Assembly: GCA_029212405.1 (NCBI GenBank)
Contig: JARGNR010000017.1
Location: forward strand, 25,738 to 72,735
DNA from: Saprospiraceae bacterium
GTDB taxonomy: Bacteria; Bacteroidota; Bacteroidia; Chitinophagales; Saprospiraceae
DNA length: 46,998 nucleotides
Reading direction: 5' to 3'
Both the position numbers and the translations under genes were made by a program. Below, piece after piece: positions 1-7,951 of the stretch (positions are counted from its first letter, which is position 1; the number at the start of each line of letters is the position of its first letter). Below the pieces are notes generated by a model. The model saw only the letters and a list, made by a program, of their open reading frames with translations. It was not told the origin of the DNA and searched no databases.

Positions 1-24
1 TTCAACAATTCAACAATTCAACAA
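1..24. repeat. Three tandem copies of an 8-bp unit TTCAACAA
   Basis: TTCAACAA occurs three times head to tail at the left edge, followed by the related ATTAACATTAACC. It lies in the 5' region of the secreted-protein gene starting at 49. The array may continue left of the window. No function is evident; it could be replication slippage or part of the upstream leader. Confidence 0.7.
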
Positions 25-48
25 ATTAACATTAACCTATTATTGTAT

Positions 49-2100
49 ATGAAAAAGTCTTTACACCTCTTATTTACGCTCTCACTTATTTCTTCATTTT
101 GTACCGCACAAATCTACACACTTGATTTTGATGCAAATAATACTGGATACACATCTGGACCTGACGGCTTTGCCAATGAAGGGGAATCAAGTGATGATTA
201 TTACGACATTACCTCCACAGGATTTGCAGGAACTTATATTGGCGGTGATGGTAACTTCTTTGCCGCTCAAGATATTGATGGTCTTACAGGGTTCAGTGCT
301 ACTCAAATTTTTGAAATGAATGGCATAGATATCACTAACTTCACAAATTTGACTTTTGCTCTTGACATTGCGGAAGACGATGACATTGGATGGGATGCAT
401 CTGATGTGTTTCTTATAGAATATCGTTTAGGAGCGGGAGCTTACAGTCCATTATTTGAAATAGGTGTTGAATCTGGATCAAATCAAACACCAGATATAAG
501 ATTCTCTACGAATGCTGCAGATATCGGAACAGTTCTTACAGATGCTTTTACAAACTATACAGGACCAATATCAGGTACTGGAAGTTCTCTTGATATCCGA
601 ATCACGATTACCCTTGGGTCAGATATGGAAGATATTGCTTTTGATAATTTTATTATCAATGGAGACAACACCTCTGGAGTTCCTGGTATAACACTTACCT
701 CTCCTGCGGGCAGCACTTCAGAAACCGGAACAACAACTACATTCACAGCTGTGCTTAAGACAGAACCAACCTCAGATGTTGTACTTGATGTATCCAGTGC
801 AAATACAGCAGAAAATACCGTTTCTCCGGCAACGCTTACATTTTCTACCTTGGATTGGGATTCACCCCAAACCATTACCGTCACTGGTGTAGATGATGCC
901 TTGTTAGATGGAGATCAGACGACTACTATTTCAGTAACATCTAATAATGCTATGACCTCTGATATGGATTACCAAGATTTATTGGAATCCGTTGATGTGA
1001 CTAACTTGGATGATGAAGTAATAACAAATAATGATGTACGGATTAATGAATTAGATGCTGATCAAGACGGGACAGATTTTGCTGAATTTATTGAATTATT
1101 TGGTACGCCCAATTTATCACTTACCGGCTTAGTGGTTGTTCTTTACAACGGAAGTAATGATGCCGTATATGAAACATATGACTTAGATGGATTTAGTCTA
1201 GATGCAAATGGATTCTTTCTCATTGGTGCTAGTGGGGTTACTGGTGCTTCAGGACTTGTGCCATTTACTCCAGATGTCGAAATAAAGAATACAGGCATTC
1301 AGAATGGAACTGATGCAGTCGCTTTATATTCTGGAAACAGTTCTGATTTTCCAAACGGTACAGGAGTAACTACCGTGGGTTTGATTGATGCGTTAGTCTA
1401 CAACACTAATGAAGCTTTTGATCCGGAACTAGCTGAATTATATAATGATCCTACTATTTTTGATCCAGACGAAATGGTTCAAGTAAACGAAGACGAATTA
1501 AATAATGCAGAGTTTAATTCTATTCAAAGAGGGTCCTGGTTTGTTTCATTTCCTACACCAAGATCCATGAATGCTTTGCCCGTAGAACTTACCTATTTGG
1601 CTGTTGATCGTGACGAAAAAGGAAATAGGATCATGTGGACTACAGAATCAGAAGTAAATAACAACTATTTTGAAATTTTGCGTTCCAACAATGGGTCTAA
1701 CTTCCAACCTATTGGTAGAGTAAATGGGAATATAAATTCCACTAAAGAAATCAATTATTCTTTTATTGATGAAAACCCAACAATAGGAAGAAACTATTAC
1801 AAGCTTAAGCAAGTAGATTTAGATGGTTCATTTGAATATTCATACATCGTTCAAATAGAGAATAAGGCTGAAAAAGTAGCTATCTACCCTACTATTGCTA
1901 CTAATCACATTACTGTCGAAATAAAAGACACAGAATCTGCAAAATTAAGTATTGTGAATAATGCAGGTCAGACGTTGAAGGTAGTGTCCTTGACTTCAGC
2001 ATTAACTACTGTAGATATCTCAGAATTACCAGTTGGAGTATATTATGCAAAAGTGCAATCGAACACTCAATATCAGGTAGAAAGAATAGTAAAAAATTAA
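49..2100 (+). CDS. Secreted lamin-tail-domain protein with T9SS type A sorting domain
   Basis: The ATG at 49 begins a Sec signal peptide (MKKSLHLLFTLSLISS, cut near CTAQ); an in-frame TTG at 43 is less likely. Residues about 215-300 resemble the Calx-beta-like repeat of surface proteins (VSPATLTFS, TITVTGVDD). Residues about 327-500 look like a lamin-tail domain (VRINELDAD, FAEFIELFG). Then comes the linker usual in Bacteroidota surface proteins (ALPVELTYL, YYKLKQVDLDG). The last 75 residues form a Por/T9SS type A domain (YPTIATNHITVEI, LPVGVYYAKV). The protein is therefore expected to cross the inner membrane by Sec and the outer membrane by T9SS and to be anchored or released at the surface. 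The role is probably adhesion or binding; no catalytic motif is visible. A terminator follows directly, so it looks monocistronic within the window. Confidence 0.88.
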   Translation: MKKSLHLLFTLSLISSFCTAQIYTLDFDANNTGYTSGPDGFANEGESSDDYYDITSTGFAGTYIGGDGNFFAAQDIDGLTGFSATQIFEMNGIDITNFTNLTFALDIAEDDDIGWDASDVFLIEYRLGAGAYSPLFEIGVESGSNQTPDIRFSTNAADIGTVLTDAFTNYTGPISGTGSSLDIRITITLGSDMEDIAFDNFIINGDNTSGVPGITLTSPAGSTSETGTTTTFTAVLKTEPTSDVVLDVSSANTAENTVSPATLTFSTLDWDSPQTITVTGVDDALLDGDQTTTISVTSNNAMTSDMDYQDLLESVDVTNLDDEVITNNDVRINELDADQDGTDFAEFIELFGTPNLSLTGLVVVLYNGSNDAVYETYDLDGFSLDANGFFLIGASGVTGASGLVPFTPDVEIKNTGIQNGTDAVALYSGNSSDFPNGTGVTTVGLIDALVYNTNEAFDPELAELYNDPTIFDPDEMVQVNEDELNNAEFNSIQRGSWFVSFPTPRSMNALPVELTYLAVDRDEKGNRIMWTTESEVNNNYFEILRSNNGSNFQPIGRVNGNINSTKEINYSFIDENPTIGRNYYKLKQVDLDGSFEYSYIVQIENKAEKVAIYPTIATNHITVEIKDTESAKLSIVNNAGQTLKVVSLTSALTTVDISELPVGVYYAKVQSNTQYQVERIVKN

Positions 2101-2116
2101 ACGAGTATTAACGTTA

Positions 2117-2154
2117 AAAAAAGAGCAGACAAAGTATTTTTGCCTGCTCTTTTT
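2117..2154 (+). terminator. Rho-independent terminator after the lamin-tail protein
   Basis: An inverted repeat with arms AAAAAGAGCAGACA and TGCCTGCTCTTTTT (one mismatch) encloses a short A/T loop and ends in a T-run. It lies 17 nt after the stop codon at 2100. The A-run on the 5' side means it could also work on the other strand. Confidence 0.8.
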
Positions 2155-2183
2155 GCGTTATATGAGTTGTACAATCAAATTGA

Positions 2184-2191
2184 TATATTTG
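2184..2191 (+). promoter_or_regulatory. Candidate Bacteroidota -7 element (TATATTTG)
   Basis: TATATTTG matches TAnnTTTG, the known -7 consensus of the Bacteroidota housekeeping sigma factor, and lies 17 nt before the YbaB start and just after a terminator. I see no TTG at the usual -33 spacing (the nearest is 14 nt upstream), so only half the promoter is supported. Transcription would start near 2197, giving a leader of about 12 nt. Confidence 0.4.
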
Positions 2192-2208
2192 CGTCAAAAT
2201 AGAAAGAC

Positions 2209-2514
2209 ATGTTTGGAGATTTAATGGGCAACATGGAGGAGAAGCAAAATGCTATGAAAGAAAAGCTTCAATCCATTGAACTAGAAGAAAAAATAGAAGG
2301 TATTTCAATTTCTGGCAACGGTGCCAGAGAAATTTTAGACATTGAAATCGATCAGGAATATTTTAAGCCAGAAAAAAAAGAAGAGCTCGAAGATTTATTG
2401 CTTACCGCTTTTAATAACCTTTTGGATAAAATTGCTGTTGAAGAAGCCAAAGCATCTCAAAGTATGATCAGCGACATGCTTCCTCCAGGTATGGAAGGAT
2501 TATTCGGCAATTAA
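2209..2514 (+). CDS. YbaB/EbfC family nucleoid-associated protein
   Basis: This 101-residue protein has the family length and plan: an N-terminal helix rich in Met, Glu and Lys (residues about 1-30), a small central beta sheet (ISISGNGAREILDIEID, about 33-50), and a C-terminal helix ending in DMLPPGMEGLFG, a typical tail. YbaB/EbfC dimers bind DNA as tweezers and influence nucleoid structure and gene expression. In many bacteria the gene sits by dnaX-recR. Here it is the first gene of a tight plus-strand cluster with two envelope proteins (14-nt and 11-nt gaps), an unusual setting. A terminator and a candidate -7 element lie upstream. Confidence 0.88.
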   Translation: MFGDLMGNMEEKQNAMKEKLQSIELEEKIEGISISGNGAREILDIEIDQEYFKPEKKEELEDLLLTAFNNLLDKIAVEEAKASQSMISDMLPPGMEGLFGN

Positions 2515-2528
2515 TAGATGGATAAGGA

Positions 2529-3752
2529 ATGAATATTATGTCAAGTAGAATTAGTGTATTGTTTGTATTTTTTCTTGGATTCCAAATGCTAGGAACTGAC
2601 CTTCAAGGGCAAATAACGGGAGATTACAATTTTAATAATTGTGACTTCACGGATGCAAATGGAAACTTCTCAGATGCTACAACCATTTTCCCTCCTTCAT
2701 GTGATTGTGGACTGACAGAAGATGGTCTATATTTTGATGGAAACGATGATCATTTGATTTTCCCGAATCAGATCGACGGTTTAATGGAAGATGATTTCAC
2801 CATTAGTTTCTATTTTCAATTTGATCAAATTACTGCGATGACAGATATATTGTCTGTACGAAGCAGTTGCGATCTCGATTCCTTTATGTCAGTTACATTC
2901 AACCCAACGAATGAAATGATTTCTTTCGAACTGGCACAATCAATAGTTGACATTCAAACTGAAAGTGCTCCACTTGATATGAGCCGCTGTTGGCATAGAC
3001 TTGTACTTACCAAATCGGATTTATTTTACAACTTATATCTCGATGATAAATTGGCAATTTCTATTCTTTCTAATGGAGTGGTCAATTTTTCCAATACTGC
3101 CCGTTTAAGTATTTCCAATAGCCCATGCCTTCTTGTTAATGAAGAACGCTTTAACGGATGGCTCGATGATTTTAAGTTTTATGATCGGGCATTGTCCGCA
3201 ATTGAAATTTCATCGAATTCATTGGAGCCCGATCGAATAATAACCAACGATACCACCATAGTGACAGGCTCAGATGTGCAAATTAATGTCGGTGCGACGT
3301 GTGCCAGTTCTTTCACATGGAATCCAACAACTGATTTAGATGATCCATCGATTTTAAATCCTATTGCTACGCCTGCATCAACAACTACATATTATTTAAA
3401 CATTACCAATTCTGGTGGTTGCCAAGCTACGGATAGTGTGACAATAAATGTCATCACAGCTGAAGCAGTGGATTGCGAAAAGCTTTTATTGCCCAATGCC
3501 TTTACACCCAACAATGACCAACTGAATGATCGATTAGGTATAAGTAATTTGTTTTTGATTGAAAGCATGGAGTATTTTGAAATATTTGACAGGTGGGGAG
3601 CCAAAATGTGGGAGACCAACCAAATGACAGATTCATGGGATGGTACATTTAAAGGAAATCTTGTCAATCCAGGTATGTACATGTATAAAGTAAAATATAC
3701 TTGTGATGGGCAAGACTATGTAAAAGTAGACAACTTCTCTGTGCTGCGTTGA
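2529..3752 (+). CDS. Secreted LamG-fold protein with type B (gliding-motility) C-terminal domain
   Basis: The N-terminus is a Sec signal (MNIMSSRISVLFVFFLGF); an ATG at 2538 is an alternative start. Residues about 50-230 look like a concanavalin/LamG sandwich (GLYFDGNDDHLIF, DDFTISFYFQF, FNGWLDDFKFYDRALS). Next is a short Ig-like segment of the kind that often precedes the sorting domain (STTTYYLNITNSGGC). Residues about 316-407 are the gliding-motility-associated CHU_C/type B domain (LPNAFTPNNDQLND, FEIFDRWGAKMWE, NPGMYMYKVKY). Export by Sec and then T9SS is expected. LamG folds usually bind carbohydrate or protein; the ligand cannot be told. The 14-nt and 11-nt gaps to its neighbours suggest co-transcription with YbaB and the DUF1573 lipoprotein. 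Confidence 0.87.
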   Translation: MNIMSSRISVLFVFFLGFQMLGTDLQGQITGDYNFNNCDFTDANGNFSDATTIFPPSCDCGLTEDGLYFDGNDDHLIFPNQIDGLMEDDFTISFYFQFDQITAMTDILSVRSSCDLDSFMSVTFNPTNEMISFELAQSIVDIQTESAPLDMSRCWHRLVLTKSDLFYNLYLDDKLAISILSNGVVNFSNTARLSISNSPCLLVNEERFNGWLDDFKFYDRALSAIEISSNSLEPDRIITNDTTIVTGSDVQINVGATCASSFTWNPTTDLDDPSILNPIATPASTTTYYLNITNSGGCQATDSVTINVITAEAVDCEKLLLPNAFTPNNDQLNDRLGISNLFLIESMEYFEIFDRWGAKMWETNQMTDSWDGTFKGNLVNPGMYMYKVKYTCDGQDYVKVDNFSVLR

Positions 3753-3763
3753 TTCTTACCTGA

Positions 3764-4456
3764 ATGAAGTATATTCGTGGACGTATGAACATCAGAAAGC
3801 CATCTCATCTTACATTTCTATTTTCAATGTGTTTGTTTGCACTTGGATGTACATCTAAAAAAAGTAATGAAGCAGTTACTACCCTAGCCGCCGAAACCAT
3901 ACATTCATCTAGTACATCTATGGTTGACGATACAGCAACCACTGTACTCAATACACACGTATCTGTCCATGAAGATTCATTGAATTCCGATTCTAAAAAA
4001 GTGGAAATGGATACTTCAATATCTGCTAAGACAATAGAAAAAAATACATCTACAAACAATTCAAAAAGCTATCTCAAAAAACCAAAAATTGAATTTGAAG
4101 AAGTGGTTTGGGATTTTGGTGAAATTGAAGAAGGAGATATTATTGAGAAGAAATTTATTTTCAAAAATACGGGGAGTGCACCATTAGAAATATTGTCTAC
4201 CAGTGCTACCTGCGGATGTACTCGACCAAGCTTTCCTCTATTCGACACTTCTCCTGGGGAGACTGGAACGATAGGTGTTCAATACAATAGTGTAGGAAAA
4301 GAAGGCAAGCAAAGTCCTGAAGTTCGAATTGAATCAAATACATCACCCAAAACTACAATTCTCAAATTACAAGGTGTTGTAATACCAAAAAATAAAACTA
4401 GAGAGGAATACAAGAAAACCACTTCTGTTCAAGATTCTAGTACCATCAACAATTAA
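3764..4456 (+). CDS. DUF1573 domain lipoprotein
   Basis: The N-terminal segment is hydrophobic and ends with a lipobox-like FALGC (Cys29), so a lipoprotein is likely. The second Met (nt 3785) is an equally good start. Residues about 30-105 are Ser/Thr-rich low complexity, probably a tether. Residues about 109-205 match DUF1573, an Ig-like ASH/MSP-type fold common in Bacteroidota: WDFGEIEEGDIIEKKF, FKNTGSAPLEI, SATCGCTRP, IGVQYNSVGKEG. The conserved CGC is intact. The molecular function of DUF1573 is unknown; related folds act as protein-binding scaffolds. It starts 11 nt after the LamG gene and is the last plus-strand gene before the convergent ATP-grasp gene, which ends 18 nt away. Confidence 0.85.
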   Translation: MKYIRGRMNIRKPSHLTFLFSMCLFALGCTSKKSNEAVTTLAAETIHSSSTSMVDDTATTVLNTHVSVHEDSLNSDSKKVEMDTSISAKTIEKNTSTNNSKSYLKKPKIEFEEVVWDFGEIEEGDIIEKKFIFKNTGSAPLEILSTSATCGCTRPSFPLFDTSPGETGTIGVQYNSVGKEGKQSPEVRIESNTSPKTTILKLQGVVIPKNKTREEYKKTTSVQDSSTINN

Positions 4457-4474
4457 GTAGTACTGTAAAAGGTA

Positions 4475-5476
4475 TTATCGGACCAGTTTTTTAATAGAAA
4501 TTAAAGACTTAAGTCCTTGTCTAAAGGTGGGTAATTCTTTAAATAATTCTCTTTGCTCTCTGGTGATATTTTCAATTATTCCCCAGTGCTCTTTTATAAC
4601 ATTGATATTGTCAAGGAAGGAACTTTTTGAATCGTAAATATGCAACGGTTCAGATTTTACACCATTAATTTCAAGAACTTTGAAATTGGATTTTAACAAA
4701 TCATCTACTGAGTTCGCTTTCAGATCAATTCTAAAAAAATTAAGCCCGTCTATATTTTGAAACAAAGAACTAAGCATGGAGCACATTTCCTTTGAAACAA
4801 AATCCATTTTACTATGAAATTTTGCACCTCTGGAATAGTTTCCTATAAAATCCAAAATGATGGTGTCTCCTTTTTGAGGAACAGTGGACAGCTCAGATGC
4901 AAATTTTTTGTACACATTCTTTTTGTTCAAAAAAGGATTATTGTAATGATCTATTAAATAGGAAAGTGTATTTTTTCCATCTCCAGTTACAGAAGGATAT
5001 GTTTTTTCTATAAAGGAAGAAACCCCATGTTTTTGTTGTTGTGGGTATCTGTAAAAAAGAACTGAAAACTCCTTATCAAAATCAATATACTCCTGTAAAA
5101 GCCATTCCCTTTCTTGAACATTATTATCTTGAAAAAACACATCTAACTCTTCAGCATCCGTGATCTTATAAACTTTAAAGCCTTTTAGACCAACATTAGG
5201 TTTTACAATTAATGGAAAGGAGAGGTTATTTTTTTCAATGAAAGCGCCTGCAGCTGATCGGGAAGTAATAATAGTTGTTGCGGGAACAATATGTTGAGGT
5301 AATAAGCTATAAATATCAGTCTTACGATCATCCAACATTCCTCCTAAATCTATAGCAGGATTGCACGCAGAAAAAAAAGTAAAACTCTTGAAACGTGCAC
5401 TATTTAACAAATAATAATACATCGATTGCCAGTAAAAATGCTGGGAAATCCAATATCCTCGATCGAGTATTTTCAT
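4475..5476 (-). CDS. ATP-grasp fold ligase-like protein
   Basis: This 333-residue cytosolic-type protein has the order of motifs seen in ATP-grasp enzymes: FPLIVKPNVGLKG (residues 87-99, with Lys92 placed to contact ATP phosphate), EWLLQEYI (124-131, hinge strand), FRIDLK (248-253, Asp251) and VLEINGVKSEP (267-277, with Glu269 and Asn271 placed for magnesium). The family joins a carboxylate to an amine or thiol through an acyl-phosphate. Closest in style are D-Ala-D-Ala-ligase-like and sugar or peptide-capping ligases of Bacteroidota; the substrate cannot be assigned. It is convergent with the DUF1573 gene and has no co-directional close neighbour upstream (rpmF ends 190 nt away), so it probably has its own promoter, which I could not place. 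No signal peptide or membrane segment. Confidence 0.8.
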   Translation of the reverse strand: MKILDRGYWISQHFYWQSMYYYLLNSARFKSFTFFSACNPAIDLGGMLDDRKTDIYSLLPQHIVPATTIITSRSAAGAFIEKNNLSFPLIVKPNVGLKGFKVYKITDAEELDVFFQDNNVQEREWLLQEYIDFDKEFSVLFYRYPQQQKHGVSSFIEKTYPSVTGDGKNTLSYLIDHYNNPFLNKKNVYKKFASELSTVPQKGDTIILDFIGNYSRGAKFHSKMDFVSKEMCSMLSSLFQNIDGLNFFRIDLKANSVDDLLKSNFKVLEINGVKSEPLHIYDSKSSFLDNINVIKEHWGIIENITREQRELFKELPTFRQGLKSLISIKKLVR

Positions 5477-5608
5477 GACAGTTTGGCTTGTGCGTATACT
5501 ACAACTATGAGTAAGGTACAGAAATTATGACAATCTAAAAATTTCAATCCTATAATAATTTATAATATAACTAGAAATTATATGTATATAAGTCTATATA
5601 AAACTCAA

Positions 5609-5638
5609 AAAGCCCCAATGCCAAAGGCAAGGAGCTTT
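5609..5638 (-). terminator. Terminator downstream of rpmF
   Basis: Read on the minus strand, AAAGCTCC pairs with GGGGCTTT (one U-G pair) and an inner TGCC pairs with GGCA around a TTT loop. A T-rich tail (TTGAGTTTT) follows. It starts 29 nt after the rpmF stop and should end the YceD-rpmF transcript. Confidence 0.75.
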
Positions 5639-5666
5639 ATATTCTTTATTAGAGAAATATACTATT

Positions 5667-5864
5667 CTAGTCTTCTACTTCTTCCGCAGCTTTGATTAAT
5701 ACTTTACCTCTATAGTAAAGATCATCACCTACATAATAAGCTCTATGAAATTGATGTGACTCACTTGTCTCTTTACAAACAGAGATTTGTGGTACTTCAG
5801 CTTTATAATGAGTTCTTCTCTTTCTTTTTCTCTGCTTCGAAATTTTACTCTTAGGATGTGCCAT
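5667..5864 (-). CDS. rpmF: 50S ribosomal protein L32 (zinc-independent form)
   Basis: The 65-residue basic protein begins MAHPKSKISKQRKRKRRTHY, the hallmark L32 start, and ends with the YYRGKVLI block. L32 sits in the large subunit near the peptide exit region. Zinc-binding L32 carries two CxxC-type pairs; here only Cys30 remains (ISVCKETSESH), and the second pair is replaced by AYYVGDDL, so this is a C-minus form that should fold without zinc. It lies 57 nt downstream of the YceD/DUF177 gene, the near-universal bacterial yceD-rpmF arrangement, and is followed by a good terminator. Confidence 0.93.
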   Translation of the reverse strand: MAHPKSKISKQRKRKRRTHYKAEVPQISVCKETSESHQFHRAYYVGDDLYYRGKVLIKAAEEVED

Positions 5865-5921
5865 TTCTATTGATTTTTACTTTTCTTAATTATCTTTTTC
5901 TGTCTAAATCCTTCTTAATTA

Positions 5922-6440
5922 TTATAAATCTAAGTCTTTTAAAGAATCCCAAACTGTATTTTGATCAGGTTCTTCAATGTCATCTTCTTCATTTAGTTTT
6001 TCTAGTACTTCCTCGTTACAAGGAGGTTGCTCATCTTCCAAACAATCATATACTTTGATTAATGGAATACTTAGCAAGACAAACTCATAAATCACTTGAG
6101 CCAAATTCAGAATAGAAGTTTCTGGATGTATAAATAATATTTCATCATTACTTCCATCTTGCTCACCATGCTTTACATGCAATTTAAAATTGCCCGTAAC
6201 TGGTAGATGTATTTGAGAAAGACATCGATCACAATTTGTTTTGGTATTTCCTTCAATATCAAATATCAAAATGCTATGATCATGTCTCTTGTCTAGCTCA
6301 ACATTTACTTCAAAATCTCCATTATCAATGTGCGAATCTTCAAATTCTTTGAAGAAGGCATCATCTACAGTGAAATTAAGTTGATGAACTCCATTTCCCA
6401 AACCTTTATAAGGGACAGAAAAATGGTCTAAAACATTCAT
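5922..6440 (-). CDS. YceD/DUF177 family protein
   Basis: The 172-residue protein has the family core: a beta-rich N-terminal half, then a Cys pair in TNCDRCLSQIHLPV (Cys70, Cys73), and an acidic C-terminal half (CLEDEQPPCNEE, LNEEDDIEEPD) ending in WDSLKDLDL, a typical tail. The family is encoded directly upstream of rpmF in most bacteria, as here, and in Proteobacteria and plastids has been linked to 23S rRNA and large-subunit biogenesis; the Bacteroidota member is presumed to act likewise. Two further Cys in the acidic segment could make a four-Cys metal site together with CDRC. That is my inference. Confidence 0.87.
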   Translation of the reverse strand: MNVLDHFSVPYKGLGNGVHQLNFTVDDAFFKEFEDSHIDNGDFEVNVELDKRHDHSILIFDIEGNTKTNCDRCLSQIHLPVTGNFKLHVKHGEQDGSNDEILFIHPETSILNLAQVIYEFVLLSIPLIKVYDCLEDEQPPCNEEVLEKLNEEDDIEEPDQNTVWDSLKDLDL

Positions 6441-6574
6441 AATTTAAAGAACTTTTTTAAACGGAGTGCAAAGATAACCTATTTTATTAGATTTTCAACT
6501 ATTCCATTACTGTTTTCTATTCTAGGAATCAAATGATAATTCGTTGCATTCGAGCTAAAAGATCATTTTTCAGC

Positions 6575-7864
6575 TTACCGTATAAGATGACGAATATCAA
6601 ATGAAAATTGTGAGGTAATTCTAGGTTGATAATCTCCAACTTGAAACTCACTATCATGATAATTTACATACCCTGTCAATACTAATTGTGTGGCGGGGGA
6701 GATATAATAATTATAGGTCAATGAGGAGCCCAAATTTATTCTGGCCGTAAATCCGTCGTCATAAATAAATCCTCCACTTGTTCCCACATTCAATTCTAAA
6801 TTAGTTCTCAAAGAAGGTATGTATCGATATTGGTATTGAAAATACATCAATCCTTGAATTTGATCATGACTACTTTCAATGTCTCCTTGCTCTACAAAAG
6901 TTTCAGAATATTTAATGCTTCCACCTACGCACTTTTTTGTATAATATTCCAAATCTCCATTTGAATGAATTTCATATTCAATTCTGCCTTCAAATCCAGG
7001 TTCTTTTAAATTTGAATTATAATATTGACTAAACCTTCTCCAGGAGGATAAATTTCTAATGTAAGGAGTCAAAATAAACTCTAACCGTTCTCCGGTCCAC
7101 CGATTAAAAAAACGCTCAAAACGATAGGTATCATTAATGGTTACAAAGGCCGGGATAGAGCCTTTTTCTATCCATCCCTTATCCTGAATATATTGAATGA
7201 TTTTTTCCATTCGATATATGGATCGAAGACGACTATCAAATACACGCTCAAATTCCAAATCCCCTAATAAGTCAAAAAATAATCTCATCTCGTTCTCATC
7301 TGGAATTTCTTGTAGTAGTTCTTTGGAGTGTAACTCTTCCAGAATTCTCGCTCCCAACCATGCTTGGTCTACTACCTCTAATCTCCCAAACCCAAACCCT
7401 ATATCATAGTGCACTAGCTGCCCTGCATTGTATCGTTGGTCATTACTTGGGCGCACGGAATAGTCAATATCTACATTTATTCTAACTCCTTGCAAGAAGT
7501 ATTCAGAATTAATTTTGGAATACAACCTATTTTCATAGTCCAAGGTATAATCCAATCCTGCCATTTTTGTTGTGCCTGATCCCAATTCAAACGCAAATCG
7601 ATGGTTCCACGATTTCTGCCTTTCTTGATTATTTACAATTTTATTATCGTTGATCACTCCGTTTGAGAAGATGGAATATTCTTTTGTCGTGGCTGGACTA
7701 TTCAAAACATTATCAAAATCAATCTTAATATCAGGAGATACATAGGTTGATCTAAATTGAAAATCTACCCTTCTGTATGAGTCCAAGTCAAATAAAATTT
7801 GCTCTTGACTTATGGCTATTTGTAGATTAATTATTAAAAATAATATTGAAACAGAAATTCTCAT
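6575..7864 (-). CDS. Exported beta-strand-rich protein of unknown function
   Basis: I do not recognise this 429-residue protein. It starts with a Sec signal (MRISVSILFLIINLQIAIS, cut near SQEQ). Much of the rest alternates hydrophobic and polar residues with frequent Tyr, Phe and Trp (MAGLDYTLDYENRLYSKI, GGSIKYSETF, LTYNYYISPATQLVLTGY), the pattern of an outer-membrane barrel. The end (SQFSFDIRHLIR) is strand-like but not the classic aromatic terminus. A middle segment (about residues 165-240: LEELHSKELLQEI, SIYRMEKIIQYIQDKGWI) is helical and may be a periplasmic plug or insert. It lies 87 nt downstream of the 620-residue type B protein on the same strand, so the two may be co-expressed. Confidence 0.75.
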   Translation of the reverse strand: MRISVSILFLIINLQIAISQEQILFDLDSYRRVDFQFRSTYVSPDIKIDFDNVLNSPATTKEYSIFSNGVINDNKIVNNQERQKSWNHRFAFELGSGTTKMAGLDYTLDYENRLYSKINSEYFLQGVRINVDIDYSVRPSNDQRYNAGQLVHYDIGFGFGRLEVVDQAWLGARILEELHSKELLQEIPDENEMRLFFDLLGDLEFERVFDSRLRSIYRMEKIIQYIQDKGWIEKGSIPAFVTINDTYRFERFFNRWTGERLEFILTPYIRNLSSWRRFSQYYNSNLKEPGFEGRIEYEIHSNGDLEYYTKKCVGGSIKYSETFVEQGDIESSHDQIQGLMYFQYQYRYIPSLRTNLELNVGTSGGFIYDDGFTARINLGSSLTYNYYISPATQLVLTGYVNYHDSEFQVGDYQPRITSQFSFDIRHLIR

Positions 7865-7951
7865 ACAAATCGGTTTAACTAAGATCGTGGATATACTCTA
7901 TAATAATTCACAAAATCAACAAAACGCTGCTTATTCAAATTCGAAGCACTC

